Assembly (NCBI RefSeq): GCF_019175345.1
Contig: NZ_CP077717.1
Coordinates: forward strand, 844,001-908,000
Reading direction: 5' to 3'
DNA: 64,000 nt
Origin: Saccharolobus shibatae B12
GTDB lineage: Archaea; Thermoproteota; Thermoprotei_A; Sulfolobales; Sulfolobaceae
A program made the translations under genes and the position numbers. Shown here piece by piece: positions 28,547 through 38,248 of this stretch; positions within the stretch are counted from its first letter, which is position 1; each line of letters begins with the position of its first letter. Below the pieces are notes generated by a model. It searched no databases. It was not told the DNA's origin and saw nothing but the letters and a program-made list of their open reading frames with translations.

Positions 28547-30042
28547 TCCGGTGGTATCTCCTTATACACTAACCTTAAATCTATACCACTCTTCTTCCTA
28601 TAATAGTATGATGATATAAAAGTAATAACGCCTAATCCTATTAAGCTAGCTATATAGGCTATTCCCGGCCAGTAAGGTGCACCGTTATAAGATATAACAC
28701 CGAAGTAAGGATTAGTAAAAGCCTCGTATCCCATAAAACCCAAAAACCCAATAGAAAATATAGCAGATATTAGCATACCCACATTTCCCTCACTTAAAGC
28801 TTGTCTAATACCAGCTATCGAGACTAAAACTAAATAAGCAATAGCCAAAGGAGTATAACTGTATAAGGCCTCGTATCCGTTAGGACTTATTACTGGTACT
28901 GCTAAGAACACTAAAGTTACCGCAAAATCTAAGAGATGAGCATAAGCAGGTGAACCTTGCCTATTTAACCTTGAAAACACCTCTGGGAATAACCTATCAA
29001 AGGAAAAGGCAAACACGTACCTAGCGAAAACAACAACACCGAAAGCCATGACAAAGAACTCCCAAGCTATCAAACTAATCCCTATAAACCACTCCAAAGC
29101 GTAATTATGAGATAAAGCAATAGCAACAGTCCAGAAATTATAAGTTCCTGATGGATACAAAGAGTAATTAAATCCATATCCTGCAGCAATATCCATTAAC
29201 AGGAATGGGACAGTTATAAAGAGAAGAGTCAACAAACTACCTAAAATTAAATTGTATCTTATGCCGCTCTTGTTCTTTATCTCAGAAGCGACAGCTGGTC
29301 CGGCATATAACCAGATGTAAGCAAATGATGCAAAGTAAGGAATCATATAGAACGTTGAAGATAAACTAAATGTTGGTCCAGAATACGGTTGAACAGTTAA
29401 ATTAAAGTTCTTCAAGAAGGGCTGAATCGCATTATGAAAGTCTGAAACATTAAGCGCTAATACAAGAATTGCAACTAGAGTGCCTAAAAGCGAGAGCACC
29501 CCAAGTGCTGACGTTAAAGTATAACCCCATCTTGGTCTGATAATATTAATGAGAATTATTATTAGAAAAGCAAGTGCTGCTAAACCATAAGCTAGAATAG
29601 CATTACTAGTTGTAAACACGTTATTAGCTAGATTAACCAGATAGGGCTGGGAATTCAAAGTACCTATGGTTAACAGTACAGTATTTATTGCTGAAACAGA
29701 AAAGAACGCTGATAATGCGAAGAACGGAGGCATATTAAAGGCTAACGCAACGCCCATTATAGCGCCTAAAGGACCATTAAGCTTTCTAGATAGCCAAATA
29801 TAATCACCTCCAGTCCTAGGGATCCTAGAAATAAAGTAAGTGTAAAGAAATACAAGGGGTAAGGTGAATAGGAAAGTTAGCAATGAAGCTATCCATAATA
29901 CCCCACCCTTGACTATGTAAGGACTTATGCCGATAAAGATCGCTAAACCAGCACCCATGTTAGCTACATTTAACATTGTTGCATCTAGCAAAGAGACGTT
30001 TTTAGTGAGACCGGAGGTTTCCCTAACAAACAGTTTAGCCAT
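28543..30042 (-). CDS. APC superfamily amino acid permease
   Basis: This 499-residue integral membrane protein has about 12 helices. The N-terminal segment [20 protein letters not shown] and the [21 protein letters not shown] motif are characteristic of APC-family amino acid and polyamine transporters. The substrate cannot be told. It is four bases downstream of the 783-residue membrane protein gene on the same strand, so they probably form an operon. Confidence 0.88.
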   Translation of the reverse strand: MAKLFVRETSGLTKNVSLLDATMLNVANMGAGLAIFIGISPYIVKGGVLWIASLLTFLFTLPLVFLYTYFISRIPRTGGDYIWLSRKLNGPLGAIMGVALAFNMPPFFALSAFFSVSAINTVLLTIGTLNSQPYLVNLANNVFTTSNAILAYGLAALAFLIIILINIIRPRWGYTLTSALGVLSLLGTLVAILVLALNVSDFHNAIQPFLKNFNLTVQPYSGPTFSLSSTFYMIPYFASFAYIWLYAGPAVASEIKNKSGIRYNLILGSLLTLLFITVPFLLMDIAAGYGFNYSLYPSGTYNFWTVAIALSHNYALEWFIGISLIAWEFFVMAFGVVVFARYVFAFSFDRLFPEVFSRLNRQGSPAYAHLLDFAVTLVFLAVPVISPNGYEALYSYTPLAIAYLVLVSIAGIRQALSEGNVGMLISAIFSIGFLGFMGYEAFTNPYFGVISYNGAPYWPGIAYIASLIGLGVITFISSYYYRKKSGIDLRLVYKEIPPD

Positions 30043-30046
30043 AATC

Positions 30047-32398
30047 TCAATTGCGACGAATTATTTTTAAATTTATCTTACGAAAATATGTTCGGCTAAG
30101 TCGTAGAGATATAAATAAAATTACAGTGATTAAGAGAGTAATTAAATTGATCATTATTGAAAAAGAGACAACATTAGTATCATTATAGGGATATCCAAAT
30201 GCCCTACCCAATTGTGGATAGGGATAAGAGGAAATGTTATCGCCCGTAAATTCGTGCTGTATGGACATGTTGTAAGGGATAAACATCACACCTATTAGAT
30301 ATGATAGAGAATTTCCAATAAAGAACAGCTTTACACTGCTAGAGACGTAAATATTACCTAAATAGGAAAATATAATAGAAGTGTTTGGAGATGAAGTTGA
30401 AACGGAAAGCGAATATGAACCGTTAGTAACACCGAAAACGCCTCCTCCTGGGATAGAGACGTAAGCTAACACAACCTTGTAAAAACCTGGTTTTACATAC
30501 AAATTAAGAGATGATGTACTACTAACGGAAATAAATAAAATGCCGGGAAATTCCGACAAAACTTCCTCATCGTAAACGTTTACGTTTATTGTATCTGTGA
30601 AATTAGTAGGATATGGTAAGTGCTTAACGTTTAATTTAATAGGTGAGATACCTTGTTTATACGCTGAAAGGGCTAAAAGCTCAGCATATGTAGCGTTTCC
30701 AACATAACCCCCTATATACTTTGGAGGAATATCGAACATGAGATAAGAGGGAACCACGTTAAGTGAACTATTAGTGTTGGGAACCTTTGGATATTCAAAA
30801 TTTATGAAAATTGGGGAATTAATATTGTATGTGAAATCATTGTTTTTGTATACTAAAAAGTAAGAGTCGTTATAAACTAGAGTGAAGACGTTTTTGTGAG
30901 AATTAATTATGCTCAAGGTGTAATTATCATTAACAGTAGTAACAACGTATTGTACACCATACTCGTTTAAAATAGTCCCTACACTAGAGGTATTAACTAG
31001 GGGAGCAGAGGTTACATTGGGCAATACTCCAATAAATGTAGTCCAATTTGAGGGAACTACAGCATCAACGAGAACATTACCTATGGTATTATTCTCTAAA
31101 AATTTTGCTAAACTTACTAGTAAGGGAGGGGGATTTACGGGATTATAATTTCCTAGGTAATTCCCACTAATTACCATTGAGGAGGAGAAAGCGAATTGAG
31201 ATAAAACTATGAGAATAAATAAAGGAATTAATAAGTATTGTTTTGAAAGAATCTTAGCCATTACTAGGGATACTAAAAGAAAAAGTGGTGCTAATACCAT
31301 CTCAGTTAAATAAGTTGGCAAAAAGATCCAAAGGTAATTATATACAAAAGTTTGGGATAAGATATCCAACAAGGGATATGTTAAGTTCAACGTTAAGTTA
31401 TACCCTAACACGTTTACATAAGAGGAGACTAGTAATACCAAGAACAAGTAAAGTGCTAAGAAATAGTTAGCTGGTGAGCCCTTTTTCTTCAGAAAGATAT
31501 AACCTAAAATTCCAGTTTCAACGAACGTGAATGACATTACGTATATTAAAACGGGATTTCCAAACGACAAGTAAGACACTAATGGCCTAAATAGTGATAA
31601 ACCCCTTAATGAATCCAGGAGGGGGAAAGTTAAGTAGTTTAACCACAACTGTTGATTAGATATTGTGAAACTTATTGAAGTGTATGAGTGAAAGTTGTAA
31701 AACAATATCACGAACAGTCTAGAATTTAACAAGAGGTAAAAAGGTATCGAGTAGAGGAAGACTTTTAGATCGTTCAATTTATGCCTATAAAGAAGAATTG
31801 AAAGAACTATAAATAACGTGTAAACGAAACCTCTTGGATCAGTTGTAGTGAGAGAGGCAAAGAGCGAGAGAAGTATGGCACCTAAAGAGCCTCCTTTTTC
31901 TAGGGAGTAAAAAGTGCCAGCAATCAACGCCGGTAAAAGAGCGTAAAAAGCCGCGTAATTGGACCAGTGACTGAAATAGTAAGCTGTAGGCGTTATCGCG
32001 TAAAGGAAAGCAATAGTAGCGGATATTAAAATTTTAACCCATACTTTAGTTTCTTTTGCATATCTATTTAAAAAGTACCTAGACGAGAAATACATAGATG
32101 GAATTGATACAGCGTAAGGGAATAAAAGGTACGTTAACCATTCTGCTATAACTGGTGAGATAAGATTAAAAAACAATATAATCACTAGAGGCATCCAAAC
32201 ATTATCCATGATCATGGGAAAATTAAGATAAGATAGTGCTGTCTGCTTGGAGTCTAAATAAAAAGCTGGGTAAGAATCTCTTTGATAAATGTATCCAACA
32301 TGAAAGAAAACCTTCCATAAGGCTATCATGGGAGTTAGTATTGAAAGGACTATTACAACAATTATTTCAATTACTTGAAGTCTTCTTTCTCGATGCAT
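30047..32398 (-). CDS. Large polytopic membrane protein, GT-C-like topology
   Basis: This is a 783-residue protein with about 11-12 predicted helices in the first 420 residues. An extracytoplasmic domain of about 300 residues with many NxS/T sequons follows, then a C-terminal helix and basic tail ([16 protein letters not shown]). The layout resembles GT-C glycosyltransferases or related polymer-linked envelope proteins, but I see no diagnostic DxD motif. Its start overlaps the preceding gene by 32 bp, so it belongs to the envelope-protein set running back to the pilin gene. Confidence 0.55.
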   Translation of the reverse strand: MHRERRLQVIEIIVVIVLSILTPMIALWKVFFHVGYIYQRDSYPAFYLDSKQTALSYLNFPMIMDNVWMPLVIILFFNLISPVIAEWLTYLLFPYAVSIPSMYFSSRYFLNRYAKETKVWVKILISATIAFLYAITPTAYYFSHWSNYAAFYALLPALIAGTFYSLEKGGSLGAILLSLFASLTTTDPRGFVYTLFIVLSILLYRHKLNDLKVFLYSIPFYLLLNSRLFVILFYNFHSYTSISFTISNQQLWLNYLTFPLLDSLRGLSLFRPLVSYLSFGNPVLIYVMSFTFVETGILGYIFLKKKGSPANYFLALYLFLVLLVSSYVNVLGYNLTLNLTYPLLDILSQTFVYNYLWIFLPTYLTEMVLAPLFLLVSLVMAKILSKQYLLIPLFILIVLSQFAFSSSMVISGNYLGNYNPVNPPPLLVSLAKFLENNTIGNVLVDAVVPSNWTTFIGVLPNVTSAPLVNTSSVGTILNEYGVQYVVTTVNDNYTLSIINSHKNVFTLVYNDSYFLVYKNNDFTYNINSPIFINFEYPKVPNTNSSLNVVPSYLMFDIPPKYIGGYVGNATYAELLALSAYKQGISPIKLNVKHLPYPTNFTDTINVNVYDEEVLSEFPGILFISVSSTSSLNLYVKPGFYKVVLAYVSIPGGGVFGVTNGSYSLSVSTSSPNTSIIFSYLGNIYVSSSVKLFFIGNSLSYLIGVMFIPYNMSIQHEFTGDNISSYPYPQLGRAFGYPYNDTNVVSFSIMINLITLLITVILFISLRLSRTYFRKINLKIIRRN

Positions 32399-33077
32399 AA
32401 ATTTTCACCGTTAAGAGTACAAAAATGAGCAAAAGAGTTACAAAACTTATATATTTACCAACTGTTTGATCAAGAGCGGAGTTTAAATCTAAAGAAATAG
32501 GTAAATTAACGATCTTACTATCATTTGTAAATTTAAAGCCATCTGGAAGTGTTGGTTGTTCGTTAGGATTTACAAGATTTGAGCTCACTAAAGTATAAGT
32601 TGTATTGCTGACTAACTGTCCACTCTCCCCTATTTGAAGGATAACGATTTTATATGGGACTCCAGTAGAATTAACGTAATAAAAGTACTCAAGCTCGATA
32701 TAACCTATAAAAGTCCTGCCATAATATATATAGTTGGAATCATTCGAAGATAGTAAAGACAAAATAACACCTCTTTCAATTACTGGCTCTCCCGGATTAG
32801 AAATATAGAAAAAAGTTTTGGGAAGAGAGGCATTATCTAGAATTGTGGAAGAAGTTAGAATCTGAGAGAAATTGAGAACATAAACAGTCAGATTATAGGC
32901 GAAAGATGCATTATTGTAATAAATTCTTGTAACATTTTCAAAAAGAAGCTCCGATAGATGGTAAACTTGATTATTATAATTTATTTGAATATGAAGTGAG
33001 TACTCTACAAAGGCGTGAGGAAATAAGGCTATTATTAGGAGAAACAAAAGAGGAGAAGGCATAACTATCTTACCCAT
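32367..33077 (-). CDS. Secreted, C-terminally anchored envelope protein
   Basis: This 236-residue protein has an N-terminal signal peptide (LLFLLIIALFPHAFVEYSL), an asparagine-, serine- and tyrosine-rich ectodomain and a C-terminal membrane helix ([18 protein letters not shown]). It is related in layout to the next gene upstream and to the protein at 61343-61897. Repeated phrases such as YYGRTFIGYIELEYFYY resemble a paralogous YLGKSNVEGVVIETYFYF. Overlaps on both sides show tight operon packing. Function unknown. Confidence 0.6.
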   Translation of the reverse strand: MGKIVMPSPLLFLLIIALFPHAFVEYSLHIQINYNNQVYHLSELLFENVTRIYYNNASFAYNLTVYVLNFSQILTSSTILDNASLPKTFFYISNPGEPVIERGVILSLLSSNDSNYIYYGRTFIGYIELEYFYYVNSTGVPYKIVILQIGESGQLVSNTTYTLVSSNLVNPNEQPTLPDGFKFTNDSKIVNLPISLDLNSALDQTVGKYISFVTLLLIFVLLTVKIYASRKKTSSN

Positions 33078-33763
33078 TTAGTTCCCCTAAATAAAAGGAT
33101 TACCATAACAAGAAGTGCTCCAACTAATATAATGTACTCCATAATTTTAGAATATTGAGGAAATAGACTAGAAGTTATTTCACTACTTGCAGTCGTAATT
33201 CCCTTAAAGTGAGGTATTCCAATACCCGTATTATTAAAGTTCGTCATCCATAAATCCAATGTAGTTTCACTAGATATTTTCCCATTTGAACCTATCTGTA
33301 AGTTAATAACCTTGTCTGCTAGACCATTAAGGTTAAAATAAAAGTAAGTTTCTATAACTACACCTTCTACATTACTTTTTCCGAGATAAACGTAATAAGA
33401 GTTAGTACTATTAACGTAAAGGAGGTTCACTCCACTTACACTAATGTTTTTTTCTCCTAGCAATAAGGGTGAAACATAATAAAATGGTAATGGAAGAGTA
33501 GAGTTCGCTATTGAATATGAAAACTTACTTTGCATTGACGTATTCCATGATATTATACTTATACCAACTAAAACTGTCCCGTTGTTAAAGGTCTTGTTTA
33601 TCACTTGAATTATAGAGAATTTCTGAAACAACATGGACCCATTTTCACGATAATAAGTTGAGGTTCCATTATAAATTGCGAATGTTCCAGAAGTTAGAGA
33701 AGGTTGAGAGGACGTTATTAAAGTTAAGGAAAGGGCTAATGGGAAAAGAAGAAGAAACAGCAA
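33065..33763 (-). CDS. Secreted, C-terminally anchored envelope protein, paralogue
   Basis: This 232-residue protein has a signal peptide (LFLLLFPLALSLTLITS), a glycosylation-prone ectodomain and a C-terminal helix (YIILVGALLVMVILLF). It overlaps the previous paralogue's start by 13 bp. Its start codon sits at the edge of the inverted repeat carrying the pilin gene, 43 bp from the pilin stop. The context suggests a surface structure, but the role is unknown. Confidence 0.6.
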   Translation of the reverse strand: MLFLLLFPLALSLTLITSSQPSLTSGTFAIYNGTSTYYRENGSMLFQKFSIIQVINKTFNNGTVLVGISIISWNTSMQSKFSYSIANSTLPLPFYYVSPLLLGEKNISVSGVNLLYVNSTNSYYVYLGKSNVEGVVIETYFYFNLNGLADKVINLQIGSNGKISSETTLDLWMTNFNNTGIGIPHFKGITTASSEITSSLFPQYSKIMEYIILVGALLVMVILLFRGTKWVR

Positions 33764-34275
33764 AAGTATTAAAAAAAACTTTTCATTTTGTTCACTTCCG
33801 CTTTTTTAGCTTGTTACTATTGCACTTACTGTTACTGTTTGTCCATTAGAAAGTTGTAACGTTAGTGAAATAGTAGAACCAACCAAATTACTTAAACTAC
33901 TAGTAATACCAGATAATGCAATTGAGTATGTATTCACACCAGCAGATATAGTAGTTTGTCCGGATACAGTCGCTGAGCTTCCTTGTACGAGTGCTCCAGT
34001 AACTTGTGTATTAGCTCCAGTATTCTTTAAAGTAACTATTAGATAGTTACCACTAGCACTTAGTGTTGCTGTTCCTACTTGTGATACTGTACCTTGCCCA
34101 CTAAATGCTCCAAATAGTCCGAAGGCAAATCCTACAACCACTAATGCTATTATTACTGATGCTATTACTAGTATTAATGCAGTTACAGCACCTGATAATG
34201 CTTTGGCATTCTTTCTCCTACTAACCATCTTCATACCTAATATACAATAAATTACAGTTCTATATAAATCTTTCT
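33763..34275 (-). repeat. Inverted repeat arm with pilin gene, left copy
   Basis: About 513 bp match 37265-37778 in opposite orientation, apart from at most a one-base difference in a homopolymer. The match covers the BRE/TATA promoter, the whole pilin gene and the T-run terminator, and ends abruptly on both sides. About 3 kb lie between the two arms. Confidence 0.93.
33806..34234 (-). CDS. AAP-type major pilin, copy 1
   Basis: This 142-residue archaeal type IV pilin has a class III signal peptide: basic [15 protein letters not shown], then a hydrophobic helix [20 protein letters not shown] from which the filament core is built. The rest is Ser/Thr/Gly-rich beta sandwich with repeated NTGANTQV and SGQTTISAG phrases, matching the heavily glycosylated S. 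islandicus pilus protein (from memory). Cleavage by a prepilin peptidase should occur after the basic part. An identical gene lies at 37306-37734. Confidence 0.9.
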   Translation of the reverse strand: MKMVSRRKNAKALSGAVTALILVIASVIIALVVVGFAFGLFGAFSGQGTVSQVGTATLSASGNYLIVTLKNTGANTQVTGALVQGSSATVSGQTTISAGVNTYSIALSGITSSLSNLVGSTISLTLQLSNGQTVTVSAIVTS

Positions 34276-34423
34276 AAGAGTAACTCAATGAATCTCCATT
34301 ATATATTCAATAGGCTTAACTTACCTTAACAGTACTTTTGCTCAGTTTTATAAGGGTTCATAAAATAAATAATAAACAAAATAACTCTCTATTATCTCTT
34401 TGATTTTAACTCCCAAAAGTTTG

Positions 34424-34586
34424 TAGTGATTCACAGATCCATTGCGAATTGTAATTTGCAAATAATATAAATATAGAAGTGTTAATACGATTAAGCACAT
34501 ATTCCCTTTATCCACCGTTTTCACTCAGCTAAATTCATCATATTTTTTGAAACATAATGAATTAGCAATGTAAACTTAAATCGCCC
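34424..34586. mobile_element. 163-bp MITE with IS256-type ends, second copy
   Basis: It has the same length as the MITE at 2674-2836 and shares long interior stretches. The left end has drifted to TAGTGATTCA and the right end is still AATCGCCC. Imperfect 8-bp target duplications are AAAGTTTG (34416-34423) and AAAATTTG (34587-34594). It contains no ORF. The decay suggests an older insertion than the first copy. Confidence 0.85.
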
Positions 34587-34966
34587 AAAATTTGTCTTAT
34601 GATGTTTAGGTTTAGCGTGAGTTTATTTTCACACTTAAAAGGTTCTTCAATTATAATTTAGACCTTATCCTTGTTGACTACAAAAGAGCTCCAAAACATT
34701 GAAAACATTTCACTGTAGCTCTCGTAATATTAATTCTTAGCTCATATTTAGCCTAAAATATCTATTTCTTTAAGAGATTGAAGATTGATTTAATTGAAGT
34801 AAAGTAAAAACGCTCTTGAAGTCTCCATAAGTGCCTTTTACTCCTTTCATGAGATATGTTTTTATCACTAAAAATTGCAGTGCTAGTTATCTCGCCTTGT
34901 ATAAATGTATCTCCAGAAAGAGAAGTTTCTAAAACTCTTTTTATTTTTAAAATTCAAATAGTGTTT

Positions 34967-35800
34967 ATGGAAATAGAGATAAAAACTCCTTCTACTACTG
35001 TTAAAATTAATAATGATAACAAACAAACTGAAATGATTAACGGAAAGGATAGAATTATAATAGGTAGAGTTTACTACTATCTAACTAAGACCATATTCCT
35101 AATTCCTAGACTTTATGGAATAACAGCCAAAGAACCACTAGTAGATTGGAAAAACGAGTTTGAAAAACAATTCACGCATATTTTAACAAATGAGTTAACT
35201 TTAGCTAAGTTATTAACATTAGAATTACACTTCAGAATAACCTCACCTAAAATGTCTATCATAGGAAGTATTCAGAATGGTAAGGTTGAAGCCAAAGTAG
35301 AGTTGAAAGCTTTACCTGAGTTAGAGCAGCAAGAAGATAAGATTAGAATTTTAGTTAAGATAGACTCCTTTTACTTTTCAGATATTAATAAGAAGAGACC
35401 ATACATTATACCTGCAATTAGGGCTGGGTTGGTAGCCTCATTTTATAAATTTCTTCCCATTAAGTTTGAGGGAGCTCCGGGTATTCCAAAGACGCTCGGC
35501 ATAATTTCTGATTTCATAAACTCAATGGTATTACCACAAGGGTATTCTGAAGAGGTTCTAGGACATAAAATCTACATTAAAGACGATGAAGTTTACTGTG
35601 ATGACAATATACTATATAATGCAGACCCTTCTGTGTTAAGTTTATTTCCTATAGTCCATTTCATCAAAAATTCAAGCGATAATAATATTATAGTTATCGA
35701 GCAACATGAAGTTCATTTAGAGGAGTTTAAAGAAACTCTAAAAGATTTACTTAATACGTCTAAGGCAAAATTAGTATTGGTTAGTAATAAAGCAATTTAG
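34967..35800 (+). CDS. ATPase-like protein with degenerate nucleotide-binding motifs
   Basis: About 277 residues from the ATG at 34967. A longer form from 34856 is open, but a TATA-like TTTTTATTTTTAA sits between the two starts. The C-terminus reads IIVIEQHEVHLEEFKETL and then KLVLVSNKA. This mimics the Walker B, HLHP and H-loop region of OLD/AAA_15-type ATPases (EEPEAHLHP...THS). No Walker A (GxxxxGK[ST]) is present, so ATP hydrolysis is unlikely. The family is uncertain and the gene may be a derived, non-catalytic relative. Confidence 0.45.
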   Translation: MEIEIKTPSTTVKINNDNKQTEMINGKDRIIIGRVYYYLTKTIFLIPRLYGITAKEPLVDWKNEFEKQFTHILTNELTLAKLLTLELHFRITSPKMSIIGSIQNGKVEAKVELKALPELEQQEDKIRILVKIDSFYFSDINKKRPYIIPAIRAGLVASFYKFLPIKFEGAPGIPKTLGIISDFINSMVLPQGYSEEVLGHKIYIKDDEVYCDDNILYNADPSVLSLFPIVHFIKNSSDNNIIVIEQHEVHLEEFKETLKDLLNTSKAKLVLVSNKAI

Positions 35801-35901
35801 GCTGAAATATAAATTAAAGTGACTATCTTTTTGTTTATATGGGAGATTAGTAAATTTTATCCAAAAGAGCTATTCTGACTTGCTAAGAATTTAGAGAGTC
35901 A

Positions 35902-35959
35902 ATATGAGATTAAGAATATTAATCAAAATATAAGCAGTCTCCATTATCTAATCTCATAT
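35902..35959. terminator. 11-bp inverted repeat at IS insertion point
   Basis: ATATGAGATTA (35902-35912) and TAATCTCATAT (35949-35959) are perfect complements with a 36-base loop. The stem lies about 100 bp past the ATPase-like stop and could be a transcription end. The IS256-like element begins at the very next base. Confidence 0.45.
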
Positions 35960-37213
35960 GGGCGATTCACGGGTTCATTGCGAATTCAATTTGTTTCTCT
36001 AAAACTAGATAAGAATAATTGATTCTACATTTTCGGTAACACTAATAAGGGACGAGCGTGAGGTAATATCATGGAACTCATAACTATCGACGAGAAAGCC
36101 CTCTACGGCACTCCACTAAGTGAGGCCGTGAAGGAGCTCGGATCGAACCTCACACTCGTCCCCAATATACTTCCGGAAAACGCACTATTAAACAAATCGG
36201 TCAAGGAGATCGAGAAAATGGCCTTAGAAGAAGCCGAGAGGACTAGCCCAAAGCACCAAAGAGGTAAGGAGATAAGGAGGAAGGGTTACGCGAGATGCAA
36301 GTTCCTCAAGGGCTTTCGTATAGTGATGGTTGGGAGGGAGGTTAAGTACGAGTTGGAGTGGATCTCGGTGAAGCTACTTGTACTTTACGGGGATAAGGGA
36401 AGGTGAAGACCAAGGTTGAAGAGACCCTGCTTAAGGAGGAGAGAAAGGTCTTCGCGGCTCTGATGTTAGTCTGCTAGGTTAAGGGAGGTAAGTTGAACGC
36501 CAAGCTCTGGATGCCTCAGATCGAAGCGAGCGGTGAGTTCAAGTATGTAATAGTTGACGGGAAGTACGTGAAGCTCAAGGGAGGAAAGGGGGTCCTTCTC
36601 TCGGCGATTGGCGTGACAGAGGAAGGCAAGAGGGCCGTTCTGGACATAATCTTAAGCGTAGAGGAGGACGCCATGGCTTATTGGAGGCTCTTGGTTGAGG
36701 TCTGGAAGAAGTCGAGCTTCATTCTTATAGTAGCTGATGGGATCAAGGCCTTGGACAAGGCAATCTCTCTCTGAACTTCAAGTAAGAAGGCAAGGATGTT
36801 TGGTCCACCTTAAGCGTAACGCGACTAAGGAGGAGAGGGAGGCCTTGAATGTTATCATCTCATCTGCCGAGAGCGGAGAGATTAAGCCCGAGACTTGTCC
36901 GAGGCTCTTGAGTTATCTCTCCGCTCCCAAGAAACTCTGGAAGTGGCTCAAATCCAATAACTTGATCGAGTCTTTCAACTCCCTCTTGGAGAGGAGGAGG
37001 TTCGGTAAGTTTCACTCCCCTTGGAGGATACTCCAGATCGCGCGTGTCATAGCCCTCTACTACAACCTATTAACTTATTTTCTCGTTATTGTAATAATAT
37101 TGCAGTATCCTTTATTCTTCTCACTTTACCAGAAATTTATACAATAATTTCTTCATAAAATTATTCTAATTCATAGAGAATATTACGATTCGCAATGGAA
37201 ACATGAATCGCCC
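35960..37213 (+). mobile_element. IS256-like insertion sequence, 1254 bp, inactive
   Basis: The ends are GGGCGATTCA and TGAATCGCCC with longer imperfect repeats (CATTGCGAATTC against GATTCGCAATG). A 6-bp target repeat TCATAT flanks it (35954-35959 and 37214-37219). The size and transposase resemble S. solfataricus ISC1250/ISC1257-type elements (from memory). The transposase is broken in three places. GC content of its coding part is clearly higher than the neighbouring DNA. Two MITEs in this window share its ends. Confidence 0.88.
36071..37147 (+). pseudogene. IS256/mutator-type transposase, frameshifted
   Basis: Three ORF pieces form one transposase of about 355 residues. The first ends at a TGA (36404) caused by a frameshift. 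The second frame has an in-frame TAG a few codons before 36480. A second frameshift occurs at the CTCTCTCT run near 36770. Recognisable parts are FKYVIVDGKYVKLKG and FILIVADGIKAL (DDE aspartates) and LKSNNLIESFNSLLERRRF (the Glu/mutator signature). It cannot make an active enzyme without correction. Confidence 0.88.
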
Positions 37214-37264
37214 TCATATTAGGACACCATGGAAAGATCCTACAAGATTTAAGTATATCTTGAA

Positions 37265-37278
37265 AGAAAGATTTATAT
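37265..37278 (+). promoter_or_regulatory. BRE and TATA box of pilin copy 2
   Basis: The purine-rich BRE AGAAAG (37265-37270) is followed by TATA box ATTTATAT (37271-37278). The ATG is 35 bp from the start of the TATA box, so the leader should be only about five bases. The same promoter is conserved in copy 1 on the other strand, so both genes should be transcribed. Confidence 0.75.
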
Positions 37279-37305
37279 AGAACTGTAATTTATTGTATAT
37301 TAGGT

Positions 37306-37734
37306 ATGAAGATGGTTAGTAGGAGAAAGAATGCCAAAGCATTATCAGGTGCTGTAACTGCATTAATACTAGTAATAGCATCAGTAATAATAGCATTAGT
37401 GGTTGTAGGATTTGCCTTCGGACTATTTGGAGCATTTAGTGGGCAAGGTACAGTATCACAAGTAGGAACAGCAACACTAAGTGCTAGTGGTAACTATCTA
37501 ATAGTTACTTTAAAGAATACTGGAGCTAATACACAAGTTACTGGAGCACTCGTACAAGGAAGCTCAGCGACTGTATCCGGACAAACTACTATATCTGCTG
37601 GTGTGAATACATACTCAATTGCATTATCTGGTATTACTAGTAGTTTAAGTAATTTGGTTGGTTCTACTATTTCACTAACGTTACAACTTTCTAATGGACA
37701 AACAGTAACAGTAAGTGCAATAGTAACAAGCTAA
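37306..37734 (+). CDS. AAP-type major pilin, copy 2
   Basis: The encoded 142 residues are identical to copy 1, with no difference seen in the coding DNA. It has the same basic class III signal, a hydrophobic N-terminal helix and a Ser/Thr-rich C-terminal domain. It is oriented away from copy 1, about 3 kb distant, with the IS256-like element ending 93 bp upstream of its ATG. Having two expressed identical genes would raise pilin dosage. Confidence 0.9.
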   Translation: MKMVSRRKNAKALSGAVTALILVIASVIIALVVVGFAFGLFGAFSGQGTVSQVGTATLSASGNYLIVTLKNTGANTQVTGALVQGSSATVSGQTTISAGVNTYSIALSGITSSLSNLVGSTISLTLQLSNGQTVTVSAIVTS

Positions 37735-37760
37735 AAAAGCGGAAGTGAACAAAATGAAAA

Positions 37761-37769
37761 GTTTTTTTT
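37761..37769 (+). terminator. T-run terminator of pilin copy 2
   Basis: The sequence GTTTTTTTT begins 26 bases after the stop codon. It is inside the repeat, so copy 1 has the matching A-run at about 33771-33779 on the plus strand. Oligo-T tracts are the usual termination signal in Sulfolobus. Confidence 0.6.
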
Positions 37770-37833
37770 AATACTTTTCTACTTTTATAAAACTTTTTAA
37801 TCCTAATTCATATAAACATTATTATTTAAGCCT

Positions 37834-38217
37834 TTGCGAATACTTATAATTGTGGAATATCCATATTTCGACTTGGAGACCGCTAAGCAATTGTTACCTT
37901 GGCTTAGGGATCGTTTACTCCAATTGAGAAAGATAAAGAATGAGATCGAGCTCCTCTTAGTTAACGGTGATAAATACGCTTTGCAACAATACGCTAGCGA
38001 GACTAAGAAAATTATCGACGAAATCATTTCAAAGGGTATTATACTACGAGACATAGATATAGGCTTAGTTGACTTCCCTGCAATAATAAACAATAAGCCT
38101 GCATTCTTTTGTTGGAAAATAGACGAAGACGAGATAACGTATTGGCACTACATTGACGAGGGTTTTAGGGGAAGAAAGAGGTTAACTGGTTATGAGGATA
38201 TTCTAAGTTTACGTTAA
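37834..38217 (+). CDS. DUF2203 family protein
   Basis: A 127-residue protein with the DUF2203 layout: YPYFDLETAKQLLPWLRDRL, a helical hairpin, then GIILRDIDIGLVDFPAI and CWKIDEDEITYWHYIDEGF. The TTG at 37834 gives the usual N-terminus; GTG at 37849 is an alternative. The role is unknown. It lies 31 bp upstream of the molybdenum hydroxylase gene on the same strand and could act in its maturation, which is inference from proximity only. Confidence 0.82.
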   Translation: MRILIIVEYPYFDLETAKQLLPWLRDRLLQLRKIKNEIELLLVNGDKYALQQYASETKKIIDEIISKGIILRDIDIGLVDFPAIINNKPAFFCWKIDEDEITYWHYIDEGFRGRKRLTGYEDILSLR

Positions 38218-38248
38218 TTTTATTTATTTAATCTCTTAACAATTCCCT

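Larger units (their letters stand above)
37265..37778 (+). repeat. Inverted repeat arm with pilin gene, right copy
   Basis: This is the counterpart of 33763-34275. Outside these limits the sequences differ at once: ATPase-like, MITE and IS DNA lies on the inner sides, envelope-protein and DUF2203 genes on the outer sides. The repeat therefore marks a clean duplication or a tract kept identical by gene conversion. Confidence 0.93.
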
